A stretch of DNA of 28,114 bases from Deltaproteobacteria bacterium (GCA_030616835.1 JAUWWP010000005.1:1-28114); one strand, 5' to 3'; positions 14,466 through 22,136 are shown, counted from the stretch's first letter. Numbers and translations: made by a program. Notes: generated from the sequence alone by a model not told the origin.

Positions 14466-15253
14466 TTCCGGCTGCCTTCCCTCTGGGCAAATAGCGCGGC
14501 CCCGTATGCGCCGATGATCTGGGGGTCAATCCTCGGGTTGAGTATCCTGACCTTCAAGATCTTCTCCAGCTCACCCTTGACCGCAACGTTCTTGGCCACG
14601 CCCCCGGTTATCATTACTTCCTTCTCCGGCTTTACCCGCCTGACCAGCGCCACCACCCGTTCCGCCATGGCTCGGTTGATCCCGGCCGCGACATCCACCT
14701 TGGCCACGCCCCGTTGAAGGAAGTGGATAACCTCGGTCTCCATGTAGATAGTGCAGCGGTTGCTCATCTCCACCGGTTTCCTCGAGCCCCGGGACATGGG
14801 CCCCAACTCCTCGAGGCGGACTCCCAGGGTTCTGCTCATCACCTCCAGGAAGTGGCCGGTCCCGGCCGCGCACTTATCGTTCATCACAAAATTGGCCAGC
14901 TCCCCCGAGCCGCTGAGCTTAATCACCTTGGCGTCCTGCCCCCCGATGTCAATAACCGTGCGAACCTTCGGCGCAAGCGTGTATGCCCCGAAGCCATGGC
15001 AGGATATCTCACTTATGTTTTCCTGCGCCAGCCTTTCGCTTTGGATCTTCTCCCGGCCGTAGCCGGTGCTGATAATATATTTCAGGTCTTCCCGCTTAAG
15101 CCCGCTCTTTTCAAGAAGCCTTCCCATAACCTCCTTTGCGGAGTCCACCGGGTTGGGCAGTACGGACATACTCTCAGACGCTACTACCTTCCCGTCCTCG
15201 ACAACAACCGCCTCGGCCGTAAGGGAACCGATGTCAATTCCCGCGAATAACAT
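14462..15253 (-). CDS. First BadF/BcrA/HgdC-type ATPase activator
   Basis: It is a paralogue of the next gene and has the same role. It binds ATP by GIDIGSLTAEAV (5-16) and IDIGGQDAKVI (101-111), and holds a [4Fe-4S] cluster with Cys128 (NDKCAAGTGHFLEVM) and Cys167 (SNRCTIYMETE). The lysine usually found in the first loop (DIGSTTxK) is Glu14 here. I start at the ATG at 15253 because AGGTG lies seven bases before it. A GTG at 15262 would add three residues but has no ribosome binding site. The protein then has 263 residues. It is separated by about 335 bases from the dehydratase-like genes, all on the same strand. Confidence 0.9.
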   Translation of the reverse strand: MLFAGIDIGSLTAEAVVVEDGKVVASESMSVLPNPVDSAKEVMGRLLEKSGLKREDLKYIISTGYGREKIQSERLAQENISEISCHGFGAYTLAPKVRTVIDIGGQDAKVIKLSGSGELANFVMNDKCAAGTGHFLEVMSRTLGVRLEELGPMSRGSRKPVEMSNRCTIYMETEVIHFLQRGVAKVDVAAGINRAMAERVVALVRRVKPEKEVMITGGVAKNVAVKGELEKILKVRILNPRIDPQIIGAYGAALFAQREGSRK

Positions 15254-15445
15254 TATAAACACCTATCAAAGCTTAGATCGGACAATCAAACCACCGCTTT
15301 TGTGCTCTCCTTAGTAACTATCTGATATAATCCGTAGAAGTGAAAAGGCGTTCTTTTCTGCGATAGTGAAAGACTCCTGAGTTTTTAGCCTAACAGAATA
15401 GCGAAGGCCACTAAAATAGTGGAGAGGCGGTGCTTACCAGAGTGG

Positions 15446-15477
15446 ATATAGGGGCAATTCATGAATTGCCTCTATAT
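15446..15477. repeat. 32-base palindrome (REP-like)
   Basis: The two 16-base halves, ATATAGGGGCAATTCA and TGAATTGCCTCTATAT, are complementary at 15 of 16 positions; the odd pair is G-T. It lies in the 335-base non-coding stretch 15254-15588 inside the dehydratase operon. That stretch also has a small hairpin, CCACTA-AAA-TAGTGG (15408-15422), and the hairpin at 15546-15574. I see no promoter or gene there. Confidence 0.85.
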
Positions 15478-15545
15478 GAAGGATTTTTGCGGATACCCCA
15501 GGTTCCTCATCCTTGACTGCAGACTCCTGGAGGCGAAAATGGATT

Positions 15546-15574
15546 GATTGGCCGGTTGAATCGGCAGGCCAATC
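15546..15574 (-). terminator. Hairpin just after the 478-residue dehydratase-like gene
   Basis: On the minus strand GATTGGCC and GGCCAATC form a perfect eight-base-pair stem around a 13-base loop, starting 14 bases after the stop codon. The tract after it (AATCCATTTTCG) is only weakly T-rich. It could be a leaky terminator or a 3' stabiliser that lowers activator expression relative to the dehydratase-like subunits. Confidence 0.4.
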
Positions 15575-15588
15575 CCTCGGACCCGGTA

Positions 15589-17025
15589 TTAATCCGCCTT
15601 CACGGGCTCGCTCCTTATCGGCCTGCGTTTTCGGGGTTTCCTTCTTCCCCTGCTTTTTCTGGCGACCACATTTTTTATGAACTCATCAATTTCCTGCTGG
15701 ATGACACTCATCGGCGTCATCCTCTTCATCCAGGAGTCGCCCTGCAGGATCAGGAGCGGCAGTCCCTCCCGCTCCATGAGCTCATTTCTTAGAATGGAAA
15801 CCACGCTCCAGGTCTGTTTGCAGGAATGATGGCCGCAGTAGATGACACAGTCAGCGCCCAGATCCTTGGCCGCGTAGATAACAAACTCCGTCCAGGAGCG
15901 GGACATGGACTCCGCGCCCATCGGTCTTGTCATGGGCATGTTCCAGGCCGACAGCGCCAAACCCTCGATCATGGACTCCATACTGGAGGTATCTATCGTC
16001 TGGGGGAAGAAAAAGTCGAGTCCGTCTGCCAGGTGAGAGTATCCCCGCTCCTCCATCCAGTTGAAGAAGTTTAAAAAATCAAAGTAATAGCTGGTATAGC
16101 ACCAGATACAGCGGGCCACTTCTTTTTCAGCAGGGTAAGCCTTTTCGGCAAGCCTCTTCTTGGACAGGGCAACCATGGTCTCCAGGCACTTTATGCCCTC
16201 GTCCGTTCCCCACATGGCAAATCTCGTCGCATATAAAAGAAGCGAGAAGATGTTGGGAACCGGACACGGCACCGCCTTGTGAAGGTCCCACAGCTCAAGG
16301 GAGAGCTCGACACAGCGGTTGGCCTTCTCGATCACCCTCCGAAGCTTTTCTTCCGTCAACTCCTCCCCGATGAACTTTTCCAGCTGTGAAATCAGGGTTC
16401 GCATGTATATGTTATACTGCTGGAGGCCCCGTTCGGAATCATCCGGGGGCTTTTGCAGGAAGAACTGGGGGATCTCGAGATAGTTGGACACGAACTCGTG
16501 AATCTTGGAGTTCACATCGCACCCACCGGGAGCAGAGGAGATCAGGGCCTGGGGACGGAAATCATCGCTCCCGAGCATTGAACCGAGCTCAATGGCGTTT
16601 GCGGAGCACAAGTGGTCGGGGAAACCCAGTCCCATGACCATATCCCAGTACCGCTCTCCCTGCCCTCGAAGGGCGGCCACTCCCAGGGTGGACAGAATCT
16701 CGCTGGTAATAGGCACGGCGTTGTCAAAGGCGTGAATAAGCTCGGGAGGAAAATTGAACGGCATCAGGATGACCTTTTTGCCCTCCCGGGGCGCATTGCG
16801 GGCCGCAATTAGCCACTTCGCTAACATTTTCACAAAAACTATGCTCGCTTCTCTCACCCGCGGGGCCCAGAGGGCCTTTATGGCTGAAGCTTGATCCCGG
16901 GGAAGAATGTTGAGCGTCGCCAAAACTGACCCTCCCCACCTGAGCACCGGATCTGGCAGGTGATCCACGAGAGAAAGCTGATTTACCACGCGGTCAAAAA
17001 GTCCAACTGGCAGGCCTATCTTCAT
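15589..17025 (-). CDS. 2-hydroxyacyl-CoA dehydratase/benzoyl-CoA reductase-like subunit, larger
   Basis: This 478-residue protein belongs to the HGD-D family (HgdA/HgdB, FldB/FldC, BcrB/BcrC, double-cubane protein). Its members bind an iron-sulfur cluster with three cysteines and receive electrons from an ATP-driven activator. Likely ligands are Cys140 (FPDHLCSANA), Cys169 (SSAPGGCDVNSK) and Cys402 (YCGHHSCKQTW). Cys393 and Cys397 are extra. The tail from about 453 is strongly basic (RKSRGRRKPRKRRPIR) and not typical. The start shares one base with the stop of the smaller subunit gene (TGATG), so the two probably form a heterodimer. The substrate is unknown. No enoyl-CoA, aromatic or glutamate pathway gene lies nearby. 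Confidence 0.85.
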   Translation of the reverse strand: MKIGLPVGLFDRVVNQLSLVDHLPDPVLRWGGSVLATLNILPRDQASAIKALWAPRVREASIVFVKMLAKWLIAARNAPREGKKVILMPFNFPPELIHAFDNAVPITSEILSTLGVAALRGQGERYWDMVMGLGFPDHLCSANAIELGSMLGSDDFRPQALISSAPGGCDVNSKIHEFVSNYLEIPQFFLQKPPDDSERGLQQYNIYMRTLISQLEKFIGEELTEEKLRRVIEKANRCVELSLELWDLHKAVPCPVPNIFSLLLYATRFAMWGTDEGIKCLETMVALSKKRLAEKAYPAEKEVARCIWCYTSYYFDFLNFFNWMEERGYSHLADGLDFFFPQTIDTSSMESMIEGLALSAWNMPMTRPMGAESMSRSWTEFVIYAAKDLGADCVIYCGHHSCKQTWSVVSILRNELMEREGLPLLILQGDSWMKRMTPMSVIQQEIDEFIKNVVARKSRGRRKPRKRRPIRSEPVKAD

Positions 17026-18143
17026 CAGCGTTTACCTATCCTTTCCAGGAAAGCCTGAATTCTTGTCTTCATCCTTCCAAGGTCAGCCTTGGCCCCGTAT
17101 TCCTTCTCAAGCTGAAGAACCGGAATCCCCTTTTTCTCGAGGGCAATCCGTAACTGGACATTATCAACGCCATGTATGTCGCAAAACTTGTTATGGACGA
17201 GCACGACCCCGTCAACTTTTGCCCTGTCCACCGCGGTGAAGACAAAGTCCCTTCTGCTGGCGAAATCGTTGAACATCCTGGGACAAATCAAGTTTTCCAG
17301 ATACATCTTTGCCAGAACATTGAAGGGGTCGCCTTGCTGGCCGCGCTGGCGGGGCCAGAAGGCGCGGGAACCATAGCACAGGGCATCGCTTACCACAAGG
17401 CCTCCGATGCTCTCGATCGCTTTCACGAAATCTACTTCATCCGTGGCACTACCGCCCAGCAGAAGCCGCGCCCGGTAATCGGAAATCGCCTTGTCTTTCC
17501 TCTCCTCGATTACCCGATCCAGCAATCCTTCGAAGACCTCCGAAGGAACAGCAGTAGCCAGGAGAAAGATGGAAAGAACCTCGGTCCCGGTAAAAGCGGG
17601 CTCGTTCCGCTCACGCATCGCATAGAGGGTCCTGAGCTTCTCCCTTATCCGATCGTGCCTCTCCATCTGACGCACGAGCTCTTCATCGGTTATCACCAGG
17701 TCAAAATGGTTCTCGATGGCCTTTTTATATAACCTCAATTCCTCCTCGTAGTAATTCAAGGAATCCTGGTCAACTATATGGGGCACCTTGAGGTAGTGGA
17801 AGAAATCGAAATTCTTAACATAATTCCAGTTCTCGATCATGCCCCTCAACTGATCGCAGCCATTGGTTTCAATAATACCGTCCAGAAAATCATAGGTGCC
17901 GTCCAGCCCGAGTTGGAGGCAGGATCGGCAGAAGCTGCAGTTGAACCGGGAAAGGTGAGCATCGGCGATCTCGGTCTGGCTGTTGCCCAACGCCCTTATC
18001 CGGTAGGGAAGCAGGCCCCCAGCCTCTATCACCTCGGTGGGGGTGGCTATGCAGATATACCCCAGCACCCGGCCCCCTTCCCCCTTCCATTTCTTTAGGT
18101 AGTCGTTCTCGATTATTTCGGATTGCTTGATTATCTCATCCAT
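17025..18143 (-). CDS. 2-hydroxyacyl-CoA dehydratase/benzoyl-CoA reductase-like subunit, smaller
   Basis: A second HGD-D family protein of 372 residues. It has the family opening GYICIATPTEVIEAGGLLPY (28-47). The cysteine segments are FNCSFCRSCLQL (Cys69, Cys72, Cys75), ETNGCDQLRGM (Cys96) and HNKFCDIHG (Cys322), followed by IPVLQLEKEYG. The ligand set (one of Cys69-75, Cys96, Cys322) matches HgdB and the double-cubane protein. I start at the ATG at 18143 because a G-run (GGGGGG) stands at the right distance. The ATG at 18182 would add 13 residues and starts within a transposon-like hairpin. It is first in the operon and coupled to the 478-residue partner. Confidence 0.87.
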   Translation of the reverse strand: MDEIIKQSEIIENDYLKKWKGEGGRVLGYICIATPTEVIEAGGLLPYRIRALGNSQTEIADAHLSRFNCSFCRSCLQLGLDGTYDFLDGIIETNGCDQLRGMIENWNYVKNFDFFHYLKVPHIVDQDSLNYYEEELRLYKKAIENHFDLVITDEELVRQMERHDRIREKLRTLYAMRERNEPAFTGTEVLSIFLLATAVPSEVFEGLLDRVIEERKDKAISDYRARLLLGGSATDEVDFVKAIESIGGLVVSDALCYGSRAFWPRQRGQQGDPFNVLAKMYLENLICPRMFNDFASRRDFVFTAVDRAKVDGVVLVHNKFCDIHGVDNVQLRIALEKKGIPVLQLEKEYGAKADLGRMKTRIQAFLERIGKR

Positions 18144-18161
18144 CAATAACCCCCCGGTGTT

Positions 18162-18194
18162 AAATAAGGGACAGCCATCCATTTCCCCTTATTT
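18162..18194. repeat. Hairpin with GGGACAG word in the leader of the dehydratase operon
   Basis: AAATAAGGG (18162-18170) and CCCTTATTT (18186-18194) pair perfectly around a 15-base loop beginning ACAGCC. The GGGACAG word recurs at 18271 and at 10945, so it looks like the end of a REP/RAYT-type element. The element lies 18 bases before the chosen start at 18143. Confidence 0.65.
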
Positions 18195-18266
18195 CCTTTA
18201 AAGCAAACATAATACTTAATAAAAAGCTTAATATAAAGATGTTTTTCAATTAATTTTTAATTTTTT

Positions 18267-18288
18267 ATAAGGGGACAGTCACCTATTT
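18267..18288 (+). repeat. Second GGGACAG-type element
   Basis: ATAAGGGGACAGTCACCTAT is related to the 18162 hairpin and to the word beside the transposase remnant at 10945. It lies between the iorB end and the dehydratase operon, in an AT-rich stretch without a clear promoter. Confidence 0.5.
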
Positions 18289-18307
18289 CAACTTATTCAA
18301 GTTATTT

Positions 18308-18919
18308 TCAAGTATTTTTCAGAGCTTTTATTCCCAGATCAAAGGCCTTTTTGTTGAGCCTTAATTTGTCTTCGGAGAAGATCGCTTTTAGCACTTTCTC
18401 GAAGCTTTTTAGCTTAAAAGGAAGCAGGCTGGAGCCGGCCAGGCAGCCTACCATCACCATATTCTGAACCAGAGAGCTCCCAACCTTACTGGCCAGCTCA
18501 GTGGCCTCTACCACCCTGACCGAGCTTACCATCTTCCGTAAATTATCGAGGATCTCGTCAAGGGCAGGATATTGAAGATCTCCGGCCAGCACCCCAATAG
18601 GGTAGTTAGGCCGGGGATTTAGGATAACGCTGGTGTCCTTATTACTGTACTGGACCGCAACCCGGAGGGTTTCCAGGGGCTCAAAACCTATTATTATATC
18701 TGCCATTCCTGAAGGGATAAGCGGGCCGCACTCAATGCCCCGGGACAGCCGGACATGGCTCATTACCGACCCGCCCCGCTGGGAAAGCCCGTAGGTCTCC
18801 CCGACGATAACATAGTAGCCCTCGTCCGAGGCAACATTGGCGATTACCTGGGAGGCCAGGATATTCCCCTGTCCCCCCACGCCGGTAATGATCAGATTAA
18901 TAGTTTTATTTCTTCTCAA
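18308..18919 (-). CDS. iorB: Indolepyruvate:ferredoxin oxidoreductase, beta subunit
   Basis: IorB is the gamma-domain subunit of the enzyme that oxidatively decarboxylates aryl pyruvates to aryl-acyl-CoA and reduces ferredoxin. The 203-residue protein has GVGGQGNILASQVIA (13-27), a GETYGLSQRGGSVMSHVR segment and PSGMADIIIGFEPLE, all typical. The frame starts with a TTG at 18919, because no ATG precedes the GVGGQG motif. GGGAG stands about ten bases before it, and the start overlaps the end of iorA by 14 bases. It is last in the frhB-like-iorA-iorB operon. The substrate could be another 2-oxoacid, since 2-oxoacid specificity cannot be read from the motifs. Confidence 0.93.
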   Translation of the reverse strand: MRRNKTINLIITGVGGQGNILASQVIANVASDEGYYVIVGETYGLSQRGGSVMSHVRLSRGIECGPLIPSGMADIIIGFEPLETLRVAVQYSNKDTSVILNPRPNYPIGVLAGDLQYPALDEILDNLRKMVSSVRVVEATELASKVGSSLVQNMVMVGCLAGSSLLPFKLKSFEKVLKAIFSEDKLRLNKKAFDLGIKALKNT

Positions 18920-20819
18920 CTCTTATTGCTCCCTTAGGACAGATCTGGAGGCAGGCCTGGCATTTAGTGCAGACTACCTCATCGATTGCGGCTGCCTCGG
19001 CCCCTTCGTCCCAGATCAGCGCCGGGCAGCCAAACTTCTGGCAGTGCCGGGCGCACCCGCAGGCATCACCGATGCATTTTCGGGGATCGATATAAACCCT
19101 CTCCTCCTTGCCCTCTCCCCGACGGATCTCCAGGAGGGCACAGGTGCGCTTAAAAATAAGAACATTCAGACCGCCTTCTTCCATCAGCTCCCGCAGGGTA
19201 TCCAGAGACTGTTCGATCTCAAAGGGATCGCAGGTCCGGGGCTCTATCCCTAAGGCTCGGCAGATTGCCTCGACACTGACCACCGGGGCCGGGCTGCCCC
19301 GGGCATCCTGGCCGGTTCCGGGATGGGGCTGAAAACCGGTCATGGCAGTGGCGCTATTGTCCAGGACAATGCAGGTAAAGCGGGAGCGGTTGTAAACCGC
19401 ATTAAAGAGACCGGCTGCACAGGCATGGTAAAAGGTAGAATCCCCGACCACGACGACAACCGGCTGCTCAAAATCAAAGCGATCAAGCTTACCAAAGCCC
19501 GAGGCAATACCCAGGGAGGAGCCCATACAGTGCAGGGTCCGGGAAAGATAATACCCGGTCCGACCGGTCCCCAGGGAGTAGCAGCCGATATCTCCCACCA
19601 GGAATCCTCCCCGGTCATCGAGGGGCAGGGCGTTCTTGACGACCCAGAAGGAGGCCCGGTGAGGGCAGCCCGGGCAGAAGGCTACCTCCCTCCGGGGGAT
19701 CTCAATGTCCGGCAAGCTCCGGAGACGTTTAGGGGGCCGGGGATATTTTATTTTGGTGATCTTCGAGAGCGCCCGGATAACTATATCAGGGTTATTCTCG
19801 CCGACCCCGGGCCGGAACTCACCCCGGATATGCCCTGAGCGCTTCCCATAAAATTTCTTTATCCTAACCCCGCTACCTGCCTGCTCGGCGGCAATTGTCT
19901 TAACATTCATCTCCAGGAAGGGATCGACTTCCTCAACGATGAGAACCTCTTTCGCATGCCTTAAGTGCCTGGTGACGAGCCTTTCGGGAAGGGGCCAGGT
20001 AGTTCCCAGCTTGAGAATTCCTACCTTTTTCTCCAGATTCAGTATCTTAAGGGCCTCCCGGGAGTAATGCCAGCCGGTCCCGCAGGTGATAATAAGCAGC
20101 CGGGCCTCCCGGGGGCCGAGATACCAGTTGAAAGGGGAGCCCTCAAAGATCTTCTGGGCCCGCTCCATCTTCCCGTGCAGCTTATCGTGCTCCGGGGTAG
20201 GAGGGAGGGAGATGTATCTATCCCCTGGCCTCACCATAGCCTTTGGCCTTCTTCTGGATATTTTCCCCAGGGTGACGGTGCCCCGGGCATGGGAGATCCT
20301 GGTTACACTTCTTAGGATTACCATTAGCGCCAGCTCCTCGGAGAGCTCAAATGCCCATCGGCTCATATCCTTAGCCTCCTGGGCATTAGCCGGCTCCAGC
20401 AGAGGTAGGTCGGCAAAACGGGCATAGTTTCGAGAATCTATCTCGTTGGTGCTGGAGAGCCCCGCCGGATCATCGCAAACAAGCAGGACCAATCCCCCCG
20501 GTGAGCCAACCAGATTATGAGTAAGGATGAAATCAGAGGCAACATTGACCCCGTTTTGCTTCATTATGGCTACTGCCCGAAGCCCGGCCATGGAGGCAGC
20601 GGCACAGGACTCCAGGGCTACGATTTCATTGGCCGACCACTCCACATAAATGCCAAGATCATCGGCAACCCGGCAGAGGGACTCCTGGATCTCCGAGGCG
20701 GGGGAGCCGGGATAGGCGGCACTGAAGGCTACCCCGGCCTCAATTGCTCCCCGGGCAATGGCCTCGTTTCCGATCATAACCACCCTTTTACCCGGAGTAT
20801 TTGCTTTAAGATAATCCAT
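18906..20819 (-). CDS. iorA: Indolepyruvate:ferredoxin oxidoreductase, alpha subunit
   Basis: The 637-residue subunit carries the pyrimidine-binding domain (GNEAIARGAIEAGV at 17-30, then AAYPGSPASEI) and the thiamine diphosphate domain with GDIGCYSLG and VVGDSTFYHACAAGLFNAV. At the C-terminus are two [4Fe-4S] ferredoxin-type clusters. The first uses Cys582, Cys587, Cys589, Cys593 and Cys598 in a slightly irregular spacing. The second is the standard CTKCQACLQICPKG at 617-630. Domain order and length agree with IorA. Its ATG follows the FrhB-like stop directly (TGAATG). Ferredoxin made here could feed the low-potential enzymes of the neighbouring dehydratase operon, which is inference. Confidence 0.95.
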   Translation of the reverse strand: MDYLKANTPGKRVVMIGNEAIARGAIEAGVAFSAAYPGSPASEIQESLCRVADDLGIYVEWSANEIVALESCAAASMAGLRAVAIMKQNGVNVASDFILTHNLVGSPGGLVLLVCDDPAGLSSTNEIDSRNYARFADLPLLEPANAQEAKDMSRWAFELSEELALMVILRSVTRISHARGTVTLGKISRRRPKAMVRPGDRYISLPPTPEHDKLHGKMERAQKIFEGSPFNWYLGPREARLLIITCGTGWHYSREALKILNLEKKVGILKLGTTWPLPERLVTRHLRHAKEVLIVEEVDPFLEMNVKTIAAEQAGSGVRIKKFYGKRSGHIRGEFRPGVGENNPDIVIRALSKITKIKYPRPPKRLRSLPDIEIPRREVAFCPGCPHRASFWVVKNALPLDDRGGFLVGDIGCYSLGTGRTGYYLSRTLHCMGSSLGIASGFGKLDRFDFEQPVVVVVGDSTFYHACAAGLFNAVYNRSRFTCIVLDNSATAMTGFQPHPGTGQDARGSPAPVVSVEAICRALGIEPRTCDPFEIEQSLDTLRELMEEGGLNVLIFKRTCALLEIRRGEGKEERVYIDPRKCIGDACGCARHCQKFGCPALIWDEGAEAAAIDEVVCTKCQACLQICPKGAIRVEKK

Positions 20820-21971
20820 TCACTTACCTTTTTTAGAGATTGCCTCCCGCACCCGCTTTTTCTTATCGGCTGCTGCCCGGCGCAGTATCTCGACCCTTTC
20901 GGGAGGCAGCTCTTTAATCTCTATCACCCCATTATCCACGGCTTCATCCACTATCTCCTGCCCCCTCTTTGATCGGATAATAAGGGTATTCCATTCGGGA
21001 TCAAACTCGGTGGCTCCCACCGAGAGATCGGCCAGCTCCGAGGTAAAGTCAGAGCAGAGCTCGCAGGAGGGCCGAATTAGTTCCTTGATCTGCTCGAAAG
21101 GGATCCGGATAGGCTGACCCCGGGTGAAGATCACGAACTGTTCCTGGGGAACATCGATTTTCCTTATTGAGGGTATCCTGCCTCTGGCGGCTAAGAATTT
21201 ATTAAACTCTCGATAGGAAAGAGCCCACATGCAGAAGAGGCCGATAACCAAAGGGACCCGGGAGCAGAAGACCTCCGGTTCAATATCCTGGAGCTTGCGG
21301 AGCGCAGCAACCTGGCAGGGGCGCCCTACCACCCCGATAATATTTTTATCATTATTCACCGCCTCCCCCAGGATGGAGAGGGTGGGGCAGGCGGTGTATT
21401 TAGAGCCGGAGCATTCAATTACTCCCTTACTATTTTTAACCAGGCGGGCAGCCGGGAGCAGGGGATCTTTATCAGCCTTTCTTCGATTAAATCCCTGGGT
21501 GAGTAAAGCGCGGTTTATCTCTCCCCTTTCCAGGGCAGAGCAAATCAGGGCGGTTACTGTGCCCCCATATTGCCCGGGGCCTTGAACTGCGGGGTTGGTG
21601 GCCCTTGACTGTTTGATCGAGACATATCGGCCCAGAATAGGATCCTTATTTATGGCTCCAAATATATTTCTCTCCAGGCGGGAGGTATCCGTAGGAGTAT
21701 GGGGGCAGAGGTTATAGCACTTACCTTCCTTGAGCCCGCAGTTCTCAACGATAATCACCTTTTCCCGGACTATCTTGATATAGGGGCAGATCCCGATACA
21801 TCCCCCGCAGCAGGAGCAAAAGTCTTGCCCTAAGACCTCCTTCCTTAAATCTTCAGGTCCTTTGCTGATAGGTAGTTTCAAGGTTTTTTTAAACAACCAA
21901 TGTAATAAATCGGTTAATCGGCGGCGGAGAGAAATAATTAAACCTAATTCTATCAGAAAGGTCATTACCAT
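20820..21971 (-). CDS. FrhB/FdhB-family iron-sulfur flavoprotein
   Basis: The 383-residue protein belongs to the coenzyme F420 hydrogenase/dehydrogenase beta-subunit family. Members bind FAD and iron-sulfur clusters and pass electrons between ferredoxin, F420 or other carriers. A ferredoxin-like cluster lies at Cys52, Cys55, Cys58, Cys62 (FCSCCGGCIGICP) with Cys78, Cys85 and Cys89 after it. The family core has KYTACPTLSIL and GRPCQVAALRKL, and SCELCSDFTSELADLSVG contains the C-terminal cysteine pair. It precedes iorA with no gap, so it may link the IOR enzyme to an unknown acceptor. The hydrophobic-basic first 30 residues are not typical. An ATG at residue 3 is also possible. Confidence 0.85.
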   Translation of the reverse strand: MVMTFLIELGLIISLRRRLTDLLHWLFKKTLKLPISKGPEDLRKEVLGQDFCSCCGGCIGICPYIKIVREKVIIVENCGLKEGKCYNLCPHTPTDTSRLERNIFGAINKDPILGRYVSIKQSRATNPAVQGPGQYGGTVTALICSALERGEINRALLTQGFNRRKADKDPLLPAARLVKNSKGVIECSGSKYTACPTLSILGEAVNNDKNIIGVVGRPCQVAALRKLQDIEPEVFCSRVPLVIGLFCMWALSYREFNKFLAARGRIPSIRKIDVPQEQFVIFTRGQPIRIPFEQIKELIRPSCELCSDFTSELADLSVGATEFDPEWNTLIIRSKRGQEIVDEAVDNGVIEIKELPPERVEILRRAAADKKKRVREAISKKGK

Positions 21972-21986
21972 TCAAGAATTCCAGGG

Positions 21987-22065
21987 GCTTGCCTTGACAG
22001 GCTTGCCTTGACAGGCTTACCTTGACAGGCTTGCCTTGACAGGCTTGCCTTGACAGGCTTGCCTT
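21987..22065 (+). repeat. Tandem 14-bp array carrying TTGACA boxes
   Basis: Five units of GCTTGCCTTGACAG follow one another (the third has A for G at position 5), then a partial sixth runs into T-rich sequence. Every unit holds a perfect -35-like TTGACA (first at 21994-21999) every 14 bases. The unit resembles a shortened dispersed-repeat core (CCTTCGACAGGCT versus CCTTGACAGGCT), so it probably expanded from one. It is not a CRISPR, having no spacers. Confidence 0.95.
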
Positions 22066-22070
22066 TTTTC

Positions 22071-22099
22071 TTGACTTCCACTAAAAAAGGAAATATAAA
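22071..22099 (+). promoter_or_regulatory. Promoter of tRNA-Leu
   Basis: TTGACT (22071-22076) and TATAAA (22094-22099) are 17 bases apart, with AT-rich sequence downstream. Transcription would start near 22106, about 31 bases before the tRNA. The five TTGACA boxes of the tandem array lie just upstream, at spacings that do not fit this -10 box. Confidence 0.8.
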
Positions 22100-22136
22100 T
22101 AATAATTAGCTCAAGTCCCTGATTTTAGTAGATTAT

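Noticed and set aside
13695..18143. Class I benzoyl-CoA reductase (BcrCBAD)
   Set aside because: Both activators are about 260 residues, much shorter than BcrA, and no benzoate or cyclohexadienoyl-CoA pathway gene is present. The relation is at family level only.
21987..22065. CRISPR array
   Set aside because: Units are directly adjacent with no spacers and only 14 bases long; no cas gene nearby.
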